Shown here in pieces: positions 31,212 to 39,321 of a DNA stretch of 64,000 nt. Positions within the stretch are counted from its first letter, which is position 1. Every line of letters begins with the position of its first letter. Both the position numbers and the translations under genes were made by a program. Origin of the DNA: Verrucomicrobiota bacterium (GTDB taxonomy: Bacteria; Verrucomicrobiota; Verrucomicrobiia; Limisphaerales; J093); assembly GCA_027493615.1 (NCBI GenBank), contig JAOSKK010000012.1:558001-622000 (forward strand), written 5' to 3'. The notes beneath the pieces were generated by a model. That model saw only the letters and a program-made list of their open reading frames with translations, ran no database searches and was not told where the DNA came from.

Positions 31212-32232
31212 CTAGAGGAGCCGGCCCTGGGTCGACTCGCTGGCCTTCAACCCGAGCTTGCGGTAGCTGAGTTCGGTGGCCACCCGCCCCTGAGGGGTGC
31301 GTTTGAGGTAGCCCTCCATGATCAGGTAAGGCTCGTAGACTTCCTCGAGCGTGTCCGGTTCCTCGCCGACCGCCACCGCCAACGAGTTCACACCCACCGG
31401 CCCCCCGCCGAATTTCACGATGACCGCTTCCCAGGAGGCGCTTGTCCATTTCGTCCAACCCGTCGGTGTCGATTTCGAGCATGGCCAGCGCGCGATCAGC
31501 CAGGGCGGCGTCAACCCGACCATCCCCCCGCACCTGGGCATAGTCCCGGACACGCCGCAGGAGGTTGTTCGCGATGCGGGGTGTGCCCCGGCTGCGGCGG
31601 GCGATCTCGAAAGCCCCGGCGGCGTCCGTTTCGACGCCCAGCAGCTTGGCCGAGCGGGCGACGATCTGCTGGAGGTCCGCGGCCTCGTAGTAGTCGAGGC
31701 GCTCGCGGACGGCGAACCGGGTGAGCAAGGGGGCGGTCAGCAAGCCGCTGCGGGTGGTGGCTCCGATGAGGGTGAAGCGCGGGAGGTTCAGGCGGACGCT
31801 GCGGGCGTTGGGGCCCTGGTCAATGAGGATGTCCAGCTTGAAGTCCTCCATGGCCGGGTAGAGGTACTCCTCGATGGTCTTTTGGAGCCGGTGGATCTCG
31901 TCGATGAAGAGGATGTCGCCCGCCTCGAGGTTGGTGAGCAACCCGGCCAGGTCTCCGGCCTTCTCGATGGTGGGGCCGCTGGTGTTCTTGAGGCTGGTGC
32001 CCATCGCCTTGGCAATGATGTTCGCCAGCGTGGTCTTGCCCAGACCGGGCGGGCCGTTCAGCAGGATGTGATCCAGCGGTTCGCCACGCTTCCGTGCCGC
32101 TTCGATCGCGATTTCCAGGCGTTCCTTGACCTTCGCCTGGCCGGTGAACTCGGAAAACAACGACGGACGCAACGTCACGTCCAACGCTGCGTCCGGCTTG
32201 TCCAATCCACCGGCCATCATCCGCTCCGCCAT
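31212..32232 (-). CDS. ruvB: Holliday junction branch migration ATPase RuvB
   Basis: Motor of the RuvAB complex that moves Holliday junctions during recombination repair. Start ATG 32232 ([20 protein letters not shown]). AAA+ motifs: Walker [14 protein letters not shown], Walker [12 protein letters not shown], sensor 1 [12 protein letters not shown], and arginine-finger region [11 protein letters not shown]. The winged-helix end [18 protein letters not shown] through [14 protein letters not shown] is in another frame. One base shift falls near 31430, between DKRLL and [10 protein letters not shown]. Repaired length is 340 residues, normal. ruvA and ruvC are not nearby. Confidence 0.93.
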
Positions 32233-32449
32233 GGCTTGCGAGCATGGGAAAACCGCCCCCGGCGAACAAAGGGAAAAGGCGCAAAGGGGTCCCGGCTATT
32301 GGTGATTCCTCGCCTCCTTCAGACAACCAGCCACCGTGTGCCAACAGCCCAACTTGCGGGCCATGAGGGGGAGGGCTTATGCCCCCTCCACGCCTTCCCC
32401 CTCAGGTTCCAGACTTGCCGTCACGCCCTAACCACGCCATGCTTTTGGC

Positions 32450-32698
32450 ATGACGACCTTCGTGCACCTGGATGGTTCCAACCGGATCGTCCTGCCCCTC
32501 GAACTGCGAAGGGCGGCGGGTGTCCCTCGGGGGCAGCGACTCCGGGCCTCCGCCACGCCTGGGCGGATTGTTCTGGAACTGGAACCGGAATGCCAGGGAC
32601 GGGTGGTCAAACGCGGCAAGTTGAAGCTATGGAGCGGCCCCGTTCCGGCGACGCCCCTGGCCGAGGCCGTGGAAGCCGCCCGCCGCTACGAGCGATGA
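32450..32698 (+). CDS. AbrB/SpoVT-like antitoxin (VapB type)
   Basis: An 82-residue swapped-hairpin DNA-binding protein. The AbrB core is FVHLDGSNRIVLPLELRRAA followed by GVPRGQRLRASATPGRIVLE. Such antitoxins bind and neutralise a PIN-domain ribonuclease and repress their own operon. The stop overlaps the next start by four bases (ATGA), as in vapBC loci. Divergent from ruvB across a 217-base gap in which I see no other gene. Confidence 0.7.
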   Translation: MTTFVHLDGSNRIVLPLELRRAAGVPRGQRLRASATPGRIVLELEPECQGRVVKRGKLKLWSGPVPATPLAEAVEAARRYER

Positions 32699-32841
32699 CT
32701 TTCCTGGACACGGGCATCCTGGTCGGGGTTCTGCTCGAGCAGCATCCGGAACACGCCGCGTGCCTTGAGGCGCTGGAGGAATCGGAAGCCCCATCCCACT
32801 TCGCCCACGCCGCGCCGGACTTGGAGATCCTCACGCCCTGA
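32695..32841 (+). pseudogene. Truncated PIN-domain toxin (VapC remnant)
   Basis: Starts in the ATGA overlap with the antitoxin. MTFLDTGILVGVLLEQHPEH and AACLEALEE match the first strand and helices of a PIN nuclease, including the first acidic residue (FLDTG). The frame ends after 48 residues where VapC needs about 130. The later acidic residues are missing and no continuation is seen in other frames before the next gene at 32896. An inactive remnant is the simplest reading. Confidence 0.6.
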
Positions 32842-32895
32842 ATCGCCACCACTCGCCGTTGAGGAGGAAAGGAACTCCACCCCTTACTCAACGGC

Positions 32896-34538
32896 CTACC
32901 GCGGAGGCTCGGCGTCCCGCGCCAGCACCACGCGAAACCCCAGGTCGCTGCACCGCACCAACACCCCGTAGCTGTCCTGGTTCGCCGAGCGCGCGTGACG
33001 CGCTTCGTAGAGCCAGGACCCCCCGCACGGCCCGCAACGTCCCCGTGGGCACGACCGCGACGTTGGTGACCTGCCCGCCGGGCAACCGGCTGCGCCAGCC
33101 GTCCAGACACCACTCCAGCACGTTCCCGTGCACATCGAACAGCCCCCAGGCATTGGGCTTCCTCGTGCCCACCGGATGCGTCGCGGATTCGGCGTTGCGG
33201 CTGAACCAGGCATGGTCGCGGATCAGCGCCGCGTCCGCGTCATCGCCGAAGCTGAAGCGGGTCGTGGTCCCGGCGCGACACGCATACTCCCATTCCGCCT
33301 CGGTGGGCAGACGGTAGGCATAGCCCTCGGGCAGGTTTCCCGCATCGCGCTCGAGTGCCGTCAAGCGCCGGCCATAATCCGCCGCATCCTGCCAGCTCAC
33401 CTTCTCCACCGGGTGCAGGGCCTGGCCCTCGTGGTGACTCGGATTCGTACCCATCAGCGCCAGGTACTCGGCTTGCGTCACTTCGTGTTGGCCGATCCAA
33501 AACCCCTCGGGCAGCACCACCCGCGTCAGCGGTCCTTCATCCAGATCCCGCTCCCGCTCATCGGGGGACTGCCCATGGTGAAAACCCCGGGGGGAATCCA
33601 CACCATGCCGGCGCGCGGAACCACCGCCGGATCCGGCCCGCCACCAACTGCGTTCGCCCCCGCTCCGGAAGCCGGCGTCCCGCCAATCCGCGCCAGCCAA
33701 TCCGCCGGCAACGCCGCACCGTCCACGGCCGTCATCGCATCGACGCGCCCGGCGTACACCCGCCACGATGCCCCCACCCGAGCCGGAACTCGAGGTCTTC
33801 CTCCACCGGTTGCGCCGACACGGTCTCGCCGCCGACCATGTCCAACCGCGCTCCGGATTGTCCGCTGTGGGGAAACGTCACGCGGCCGATGGTGCCCGCC
33901 GCCCAACGCACCTCCGCCCCGGTGGCCTCGACCCGGAACCTGTCCGTCCGAAGTTGGCCGGTGAAGAAGTCGCCGTTGCGCAGGCGTACCTGGACCCGGG
34001 GACCGGACTGTTCGCCAGCGCTCGGCGTGAGGCGGCGGATGGCTTTCAGCAACCTCGCGTGCCGGACCTCGCGCGGCGCGGTCTCCCCGGCCGTCTCGAA
34101 GCGAAGGTGGGTCCCGGCAAGGAAGCCTGTAAAGCGGTCGCCCCCGTCGGTGATCACGACGCTCAAACCCGCCCGGTCGTCGGCCAGATCCAGGGCTGCC
34201 ACGGCACTGGTCGGCAACCGCAGATCTCCATGAACGGTGTGCAGGTCGAGGTGTTCCTCTGCCACGCGACCGGCCAACCGCGAACCATCGCGAAGAAACA
34301 GCACATCCTGGTCCGGCGCCCGTAACACGCCCAGCACCACCGGCAGCCGCGAAGCGCCACCCACCGAGTCGGCCGGCACCTCGGCCGAGAACGCACCGAG
34401 GCCCAGCCCCACGGCCAGGCAGGCACACGCAGCCCGCCAGCCTGCGTATTTCAACGTCCCCGTAGGCGCCGACGTGAGGAGGCTCAGGCTGGCGTGAGTC
34501 TCGTGCGAGGTAGGAAACATCCGGGCCAGGCGTTTCAT
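32896..34538 (-). CDS. Exported SUMF1-fold (FGE-like) protein with N-terminal beta-repeats, lacking FGE cysteines
   Basis: ATG 34538 overlaps the stop of the ABC permease. A hydrophobic leader (ACACLAVGLGLGAFSA) is followed by three related beta units (DGSRLAGRV, GDRFTGFL, NGDFFTGQL; nt 34290-33955). The C-terminal SUMF1/formylglycine-generating-enzyme-like domain starts at VWIPPGVFTMGSP and continues with GFWIGQHEVTQAEYLALM, RLPTEAEWEYACRAGT, GLFDVHGNVLEWCLDGW and GGSWLYEARHARSANQ. The two copper-binding cysteines of true FGE (GGS-x-LC..C) are Tyr and Arg/Ala here, so sulfatase activation is unlikely. Frame breaks at G runs near 33775, 33566 and 33035 must be repaired. The first 35 residues overlap a dispersed repeat (34460-34510). 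Probable partner of the transporter. Confidence 0.75.
34440..34505. repeat. Dispersed repeat, family C, copy 2, within a coding start
   Basis: Read on the minus strand this shares ACGAGACTCACGCCAG, GAGCCTCCTCACGTCGGCGC and a following TGAAAT..CAGG with 38016-38078. It encodes about residues 12-35 of the SUMF1-fold protein, between the ATG at 34538 and the hydrophobic leader. Confidence 0.55.
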
Positions 34539-36324
34539 CGCGGGGGATCGCGGACGATGAACAAACCGAGCGCCGCTCCGCCGAGCGCCGCCGCAATTCC
34601 GTAAAGCCAGGCGAGCGCCAGCCATTCGTCGCGGGCCACCGCCACACCCCCGAGCACCTTGTCCATCGTCCGCACCATCTCCAGGTACGAGAGTTCGGGC
34701 AGCCCGGCGAAGTCGAAGAACAGATTCGAGACGTGCCACAGGGCGATGGCGCCCAGGATGGCGATCAAGGTGCTGCGCGAGATGACGAGCAGCAGCAGGG
34801 TCAGCGTGACCAGCAGGAATGCGCACCCCATCACCTTGCCCAGACCCACGAGCATCCAGCCGGTGGTGACCGAGGCCGTGCGCGATTCGAGGTCGTCCTG
34901 GCCGGCGCCGGTCAGCGCGTTCAAGAACGTCTTCATCCGGCCCGGCTTCTCCTCGGGCGGCGGCAACACGATCTTGACATCGGCATCCCTCCCGAGCAGG
35001 CCGAGGGTGCCTTGGCCCTGGAAACGAACCATCGCGTAGTTGCCCGCGCGCCCCCAACGATCGGGCTGGGTGGTGGCGCCGAGCCGGTCGATGGTACCGG
35101 AAAACTCGGTCTTGCCGACGGTGAGGCGCGCGGTGAGGCCGGGGCGGAGGCGTTTGAACTCCTCGAAATCGTAGATCGGCACGCGCACCTGGTATTCATC
35201 GAGCCGGGCCAACGTCAGCAAATGCCCGCCGAGCGGGACGTGCTGCGCGTTCTGGACGAGCACTTCGGTGACATAGCCCGAGAGCGGGGCGGTGATCGTG
35301 GCGCGCCCGAGGCGCTGCCGGGCCTCGCGCACGCGGGCCTGGGCATTCTGCACCTGGCGCTCGGCTGCGGCGATGGCGTCCTGGGCAATCCGCAACTGGT
35401 TCTCGGCGGTCTGCATATCGCGTTTCCGGGCGCGGATCTCGGTTTCGCGGTCCGCCTGCTCGAAGCGACTGAGCAGGTCCTTGGCCATGAGCGAACGCTC
35501 GGCCCGCTCGAGGGCGTCCTCGACCTGCGCCACGCCGCGCTGCGCGTCCTCGTAACGGCGCTGGGCGTTGGCGACTTCGTTGCGCGCGGTTTCCTCGGCC
35601 CGGCGTTCGGTCTCGAGCTGGTCGAACAGCTCGCGATCGTCAAGCACGACCAGCACATCGCCCGCCTGAACCGCATCACCCACTTCGATCTTCCGCTCCA
35701 GCACGGTGCCATAGGTGCCGGCGAAGATCTTCTGCGGGTCCCAGGCTTCGACCTGCGTGTTGCGCGCTTGCGACAGCACCTGCCCCGCCTCCGAGCGCAC
35801 GAGTTGGTCCTGGCGGATTGCCCAGAACGACGCCGGCAGAAGCACCCCGCCCACCATCAGGGCGACCGCCAGGCCGCGGGCCAGGAGCTTGCCGCCGACG
35901 TACTCCCCGCGCGTCAGGCCCCGGCTCAGGATGGCGTCGTTCAGGCAATCCTGCTCCCGTGCAAACGCGCCGCCGGCGATGAAGATGACGCCGTGCATCC
36001 AGACCAGCAGGTAGCTCACGTACACCGCCTCGAGCATCTGGCTGGCCGCTTTCTGTTCGGCCTGCATGCCTTTGAGCGCCAGCACGGTGAGCAGCCCGCT
36101 CGCCAGCAGAAATCCCCGGGCCAGCCAGGAGCGCGTCACCGCTTCAAGATCCGCCCGCGCCAGCAACGCCACCGAACGGCCCCGGCCGGGAACGCGGCGA
36201 CGATCTCCCAGCGTGCCTTCGCCGGCCACACGGCCCAGATTGCCGGCCAGACCCGGCGGGGCGCGGCGAACGGCGCCGTGGCCGTCTCAGGCAGCGGCGG
36301 CGCGGAGGAATCCCCGGAATTCAT
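34535..36324 (-). CDS. ABC-2-type permease with a complete HlyD-like adaptor domain inserted
   Basis: The start ATG 36324 (MNSGDSSAPPLPETATAPFA) lies inside the end of the ATPase gene; one base shift near 36180 leads into the main frame. Order: cytoplasmic N-terminus, three helices (ARGFLLASGLLTVLAL, SYLLVWMHGVIFIAGGAF, ARGLAVALMVGGVLLPASFW), then about 310 extracytoplasmic residues. These begin with a lipoyl half-motif (ERKIEVGDAVQAGDVLVVLD), continue with a long coiled coil (ETERRAEETARNEVANAQRR onward) and the second lipoyl half (ATITAPLSGYV-type, RATITAPLSGYVTEVLVQ), and end in beta-barrel strands. Helices then return (GWMLVGLGKVMGCAFLLVTL; WLALAWLYGIAAALGGAALG). Permease and periplasmic adaptor are normally separate proteins. 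Substrate unknown. Confidence 0.82.
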
Positions 36325-37315
36325 CGTCGGTGATCAGCTTCAGGTAGGCGTCCTCCAACTGGCGTCCGGTCGAGTTGATGCCCTCGACGGTGACGCCCGA
36401 TTCCCGGGCCAGTTGCAGCACGCGCTCCACGACCTCGCCCGCCGTCTCGTGCGGGGCCAGTTCGAGACGCACCCGGCCACGCTCGGAGGAGAGGTCCGGG
36501 CGGCCCAGCCGGTCCGGCAGGGCGGCGGCAAATCGCTCGAGGTCACCCCGGAGGCGCAGCTCGAGCTGGCGCCTGGGCAACCGCGACTCGAGGGTCGCGC
36601 GCGAGCCGTCGAAGAGCAGTTGGCCCTGGTTCAGAATCAGCAGGCGATCGCAGACCCGGTCGATGTCCCCCAAGATGTGCGAGCTCAGGATGATCGTCTT
36701 GCGCCCGCGCAGTTGTTCGAGCAGCTCCAGCGTCTGGCCCCGGCTGATCGGGTCCAGACCGGCGGTGGGTTCGTCCCACACCAGCAACTCGGGGTCGTTC
36801 ATCAGTGAAGCGGCCACGCCCAGCCGCGTCTTCATCCCGGTCGAGTACGTCCCCACGCGGCGACCGGCGTCGTCGGTCAAACCCACGGCGCGGATCAGCG
36901 TGCCGAGCCGGGCCTGGGCTTCGCGTCGCGGCAACCCGAAACACGCCGCCACAAACTCGAGGTAGCGGATCGCGGTCAGGTCCGGCGGGAAGGCCGGGTC
37001 GTCCGGGAGAAACCCGATGCGCTGCCGCAGCAGCTTCGCGCCCGGGTTCATCCGCTGGCCGAACACCGCGATCTCGCCCGCGCTCACCGTCAGCAACCCG
37101 AGCGCCAGCCGGAGCAGGGTGGACTTGCCCGAACCGTTCGCGCCCAGCAAACCCACCGTGGCCCCGACCGGCACGGCGAAGGACACATCCGCCAGGGCGA
37201 TCTGCCGGCCTTGGTACACCTTCGTGACGCGGTCGAACTCGAGGGCGGCTTCCACCGGCTCAGCGTAAGCCCGGGCCGGCGCTCGTCTCAAGGCATTTGG
37301 CATCGCGACCGTCAT
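36287..37315 (-). CDS. ABC transporter ATP-binding protein (ABC-2/CcmA type)
   Basis: Energising subunit for the fused permease. ATG 37315 is the first start; another ATG at 37303 is possible. Walker A GLLGANGSGKSTLLRLALGL, Q-loop region RQRIGFLPDDPAFPPDLTA, signature YSTGMKTRLGVAASLM, Walker B LLVWDEPTAGLDP, H-loop ILSSHILGDIDRVCD. The C-terminal extension (LELRLRGDLERFAAALPDRL, ending FRGFLRAAAA) is the DUF4162-like tail common in drug and polysaccharide exporters. The last 38 bases overlap the permease start. The frame is unbroken. Confidence 0.92.
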   Translation of the reverse strand: MTVAMPNALRRAPARAYAEPVEAALEFDRVTKVYQGRQIALADVSFAVPVGATVGLLGANGSGKSTLLRLALGLLTVSAGEIAVFGQRMNPGAKLLRQRIGFLPDDPAFPPDLTAIRYLEFVAACFGLPRREAQARLGTLIRAVGLTDDAGRRVGTYSTGMKTRLGVAASLMNDPELLVWDEPTAGLDPISRGQTLELLEQLRGRKTIILSSHILGDIDRVCDRLLILNQGQLLFDGSRATLESRLPRRQLELRLRGDLERFAAALPDRLGRPDLSSERGRVRLELAPHETAGEVVERVLQLARESGVTVEGINSTGRQLEDAYLKLITDDEFRGFLRAAAA

Positions 37316-37329
37316 CGCACTGCCGCCGG

Positions 37330-37515
37330 ACGTTCGGGGGAAGCGGCCTGTTCCTGCCGGACCTGCGCGCGGGCCATGAAGCGCGGAGGGTGCAGGCTGG
37401 AAGCCCGCACCACAGGTTCAGGGAGCGCCTCCCTCAGCCCAATCCCTGATGTTCGTCATCGGCGGAGAATCCAAGACGGGGCGTCCCTCCACCGATGACG
37501 AACCTCGGGGATTGA
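37330..37515. repeat. Composite repeat: family A copy 3 followed by family B copy 2
   Basis: Family A core is 37389-37411, flanked by TGAAGC and GGTTCA outer arms. It is followed 30 bases on by family B arms 37441-37462 and 37492-37513. The order and spacing match 9310-9473. In family B, one position differs from copy 1 in both arms together (A-T becomes C-G), preserving pairing. Confidence 0.8.
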
Positions 37516-37597
37516 GGAGTGACGGGTCGGGCGGCTCATCGAGAAGCGGGCAACGCGGCGGCTTGACGACCATCAAAGCGTGCCGGGCGACCCGCGC

Positions 37598-37603
37598 TAT
37601 ACT
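37598..37603 (+). promoter_or_regulatory. Candidate -10 box for a near-leaderless cupin transcript
   Basis: TATACT stands out in GC-rich surroundings and ends seven bases before ATG 37610, so transcription would begin at or next to the start codon. No convincing -35 box lies 16-18 bases upstream, and no Shine-Dalgarno sequence precedes the ATG. Confidence 0.4.
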
Positions 37604-37609
37604 AGGGCC

Positions 37610-37962
37610 ATGAGCGACAAACCGTTGATGGATCCCCACGCGCTGGCCGTGTTGTCCCTGGCCAACGAGACCCAGTTCGCCCCCCACGGCATCGTGAGCC
37701 GGACCCTCTTGCGTACGCCCTACAGCCGGCTGGTCCTCTTCGGCTTCGACGCCGGGCAGGAACTCACCGAACACACCTCGCCGCACCACGCCATCGTGCA
37801 GGTGTTGTCGGGCGGGTGTGAGTGGACGCTGGCGGGCGAAACCCGCGTGTTGCGGGCCGGTGATCTGCTTTACATGCCCCCCATCTGCCCCATGCCGTGA
37901 AGGCGACCGAGCGTTTCTCGATGCTCCTCACCCTCACCCAGGCCAGCCCCCAGCCTGCCTAG
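37610..37962 (+). CDS. Small cupin-domain protein
   Basis: Single-cupin protein of about 117 residues from ATG 37610 (MSDKPLMDPHALAVLSLANE). Cupin motif 1 reads HTSPHHAIVQVLSGGCEWTL with metal-type histidines. Motif 2 is GDLLYMPP then, after one missing C in the C6 run at 37877-37882, HLPHAVKATERFSMLLTLT. That restores the conserved PxxxPHA turn and moves the stop to 37960-37962. Small cupins of this type bind metal and act as dioxygenases, isomerases or sensors; nothing here narrows the choice. It stands alone between repeat-containing gaps. Confidence 0.8.
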
Positions 37963-38015
37963 CCCGGGTATTCCTACCCGGCATGAACCCGCGACTGGCA
38001 GTAGGAGTCGAGGTT

Positions 38016-38078
38016 ACGAGACTCACGCCAGGCCGAGCCTCCTCACGTCGGCGCCTACAGCGGGTATGAAATTCCCAG
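38016..38078. repeat. Dispersed repeat, family C, copy 1
   Basis: The segment beginning ACGAGACTCACGCCAGGCCG matches, with few differences, the reverse complement of 34440-34505, where it overlaps the 5' end of the SUMF1-fold gene. It fills much of the 256-base gap 37963-38218, in which I see no gene. Confidence 0.6.
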
Positions 38079-38218
38079 GTCAGCGCGCCCGCCCCGGTGC
38101 CGGCCAGGGATGGCTCGGGCGCCCGACAGTCCCGCAGTGGGATAACGGTCGTAGACACGCCTGGCCTTCCGACCTTCCACCGAGCGCCAGCATCTCCAGC
38201 GTCAGCGTACAAAGGGCG

Positions 38219-39145
38219 TCACACGCCGCTCTCCGGTTTGCCCGTTGGACCACGCTCCGCGGTTGGTGCCGGCGGGCTCTCCGCACCGCACCGCGCTGCC
38301 ACCGCCCCGTGCCCCGCTGTTCCCAGCCGCGCGCGCAAGCTCCGGAGATCCGCCTCCAGACGGTCGAGCACCTCCGCGAGCTGGTCTTCACCAGGCGGTG
38401 CCGCCGGCGCTTCCAGCGCCGCCATCTCCTGCATCGTCGAAACGATGATGCCGATGAACAGGTTCAGGATCGTAAAGGTGGCAATGACGATGAACGGCAC
38501 GAAGAAGGCCCAGGCCCAGGGATGGCTCTCCATCACCGGACGCACGATACCCATCGACCAGCTCTCCAGCGTCATGATCTGAAACAGCGTGTACAGGCTC
38601 CGCCCCAGGGACCCGAACCATTGCGGGTGGGTCGGGCTGAAGAGCGTCGTGGCCAGCACCCCGGCCGTGTAGTAGAAGATGGCCATGACGGCGATCACGC
38701 CCAGGAGACCCGGGATGGCGTGCAGGAAGGCCGCCACCACGCGGCGCAGTTGCGGCAGCACCGTGAGCAACCGCAACACCCGCAGCACCCGCAGCGAGCG
38801 CAAGACCGCCCACGCCCCGGCCTCCGGCACCAGCGCGATGCCGATCACGACGGCGTCGAACCCATTCCAGCCGTTGCGCCAGAAGGCGCCTCGATACGCC
38901 ACCATCTTGAGGCCGACCTCGATCACGAACGCCGTCAGGCACAGGTGGTCGATCGCCTCCAACCAGGCACCCCAGCGGGTCCGCCAGACGGCGCTGGTTT
39001 CCAGTCCCAACACCACGGCGTTGACCAGGATCAACACGGTGATGCCGATCTGCATGACGGGCGATTCCACCCGGCGGGCCAGGGCCAGGCGCCACGCCGC
39101 CACGCCGCGGCGGGCTTCGAGGGCTTGCAGGTCCAATTCGCTCAT
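38219..39145 (-). CDS. NaChBac-type voltage-gated sodium channel
   Basis: Single six-helix ion-transport subunit of 308 residues from ATG 39145 (MSELDLQALEARRGVAAWRL). S1 begins at VMQIGITVLILVNAVVLGLE and S2-S3 carry acidic residues (FVIEVGLKMV, GFDAVVIGIAL). S4 holds regularly spaced arginines (LRSLRVLRVLRLLTVLPQLR). The pore filter is TLESWSM (about residues 190-196), very close to the TLESWAS of NaChBac, which selects Na+. S6 is FIVIATFTILNLFIGIIVST. A C-terminal coiled coil (EDQLAEVLDRLEADLRSLRA) probably tetramerises the channel. The same genome segment encodes an Na+-expelling Mrp antiporter. Confidence 0.88.
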   Translation of the reverse strand: MSELDLQALEARRGVAAWRLALARRVESPVMQIGITVLILVNAVVLGLETSAVWRTRWGAWLEAIDHLCLTAFVIEVGLKMVAYRGAFWRNGWNGFDAVVIGIALVPEAGAWAVLRSLRVLRVLRLLTVLPQLRRVVAAFLHAIPGLLGVIAVMAIFYYTAGVLATTLFSPTHPQWFGSLGRSLYTLFQIMTLESWSMGIVRPVMESHPWAWAFFVPFIVIATFTILNLFIGIIVSTMQEMAALEAPAAPPGEDQLAEVLDRLEADLRSLRARLGTAGHGAVAARCGAESPPAPTAERGPTGKPESGV

Positions 39146-39241
39146 ACGGTTCCGGTGCGGACCGGCACGTTGTGCCGGGGCGGCCAAGGGTGTACCGGTG
39201 CCGGGCCGGTGCAAGTGCGTCGCGCCGGGGAGAGATGCTGC

Positions 39242-39269
39242 GTTAAGTATTAAATTAAGGGCTGACCCC
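39242..39269. repeat. AT-rich motif ending in TGACCCC, REP-like half
   Basis: GTTAAGTATTAAATTAAGGG followed by CTGACCCC is conspicuously AT-rich for this genome and shares GGGGTCA (reverse strand) with the arms at 14181/14336. Possibly a solitary REP half-element; it sits in the divergent gap between the sodium channel and the sensor kinase. Confidence 0.3.
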
Positions 39270-39321
39270 TCAGGCCGCTTGCCGCGCCGGCCGCCCCGCC
39301 GTTAGGCTCCGCCTTCCCACG

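Noticed and set aside
32896..33600. True formylglycine-generating enzyme
   Set aside because: The two active-site cysteines are missing and no sulfatase gene is present in the window.
34733..36808. A 691-codon open frame on the + strand
   Set aside because: Antisense to the permease-adaptor and ATPase genes, no recognisable motif, while the minus strand has clear family signatures throughout.
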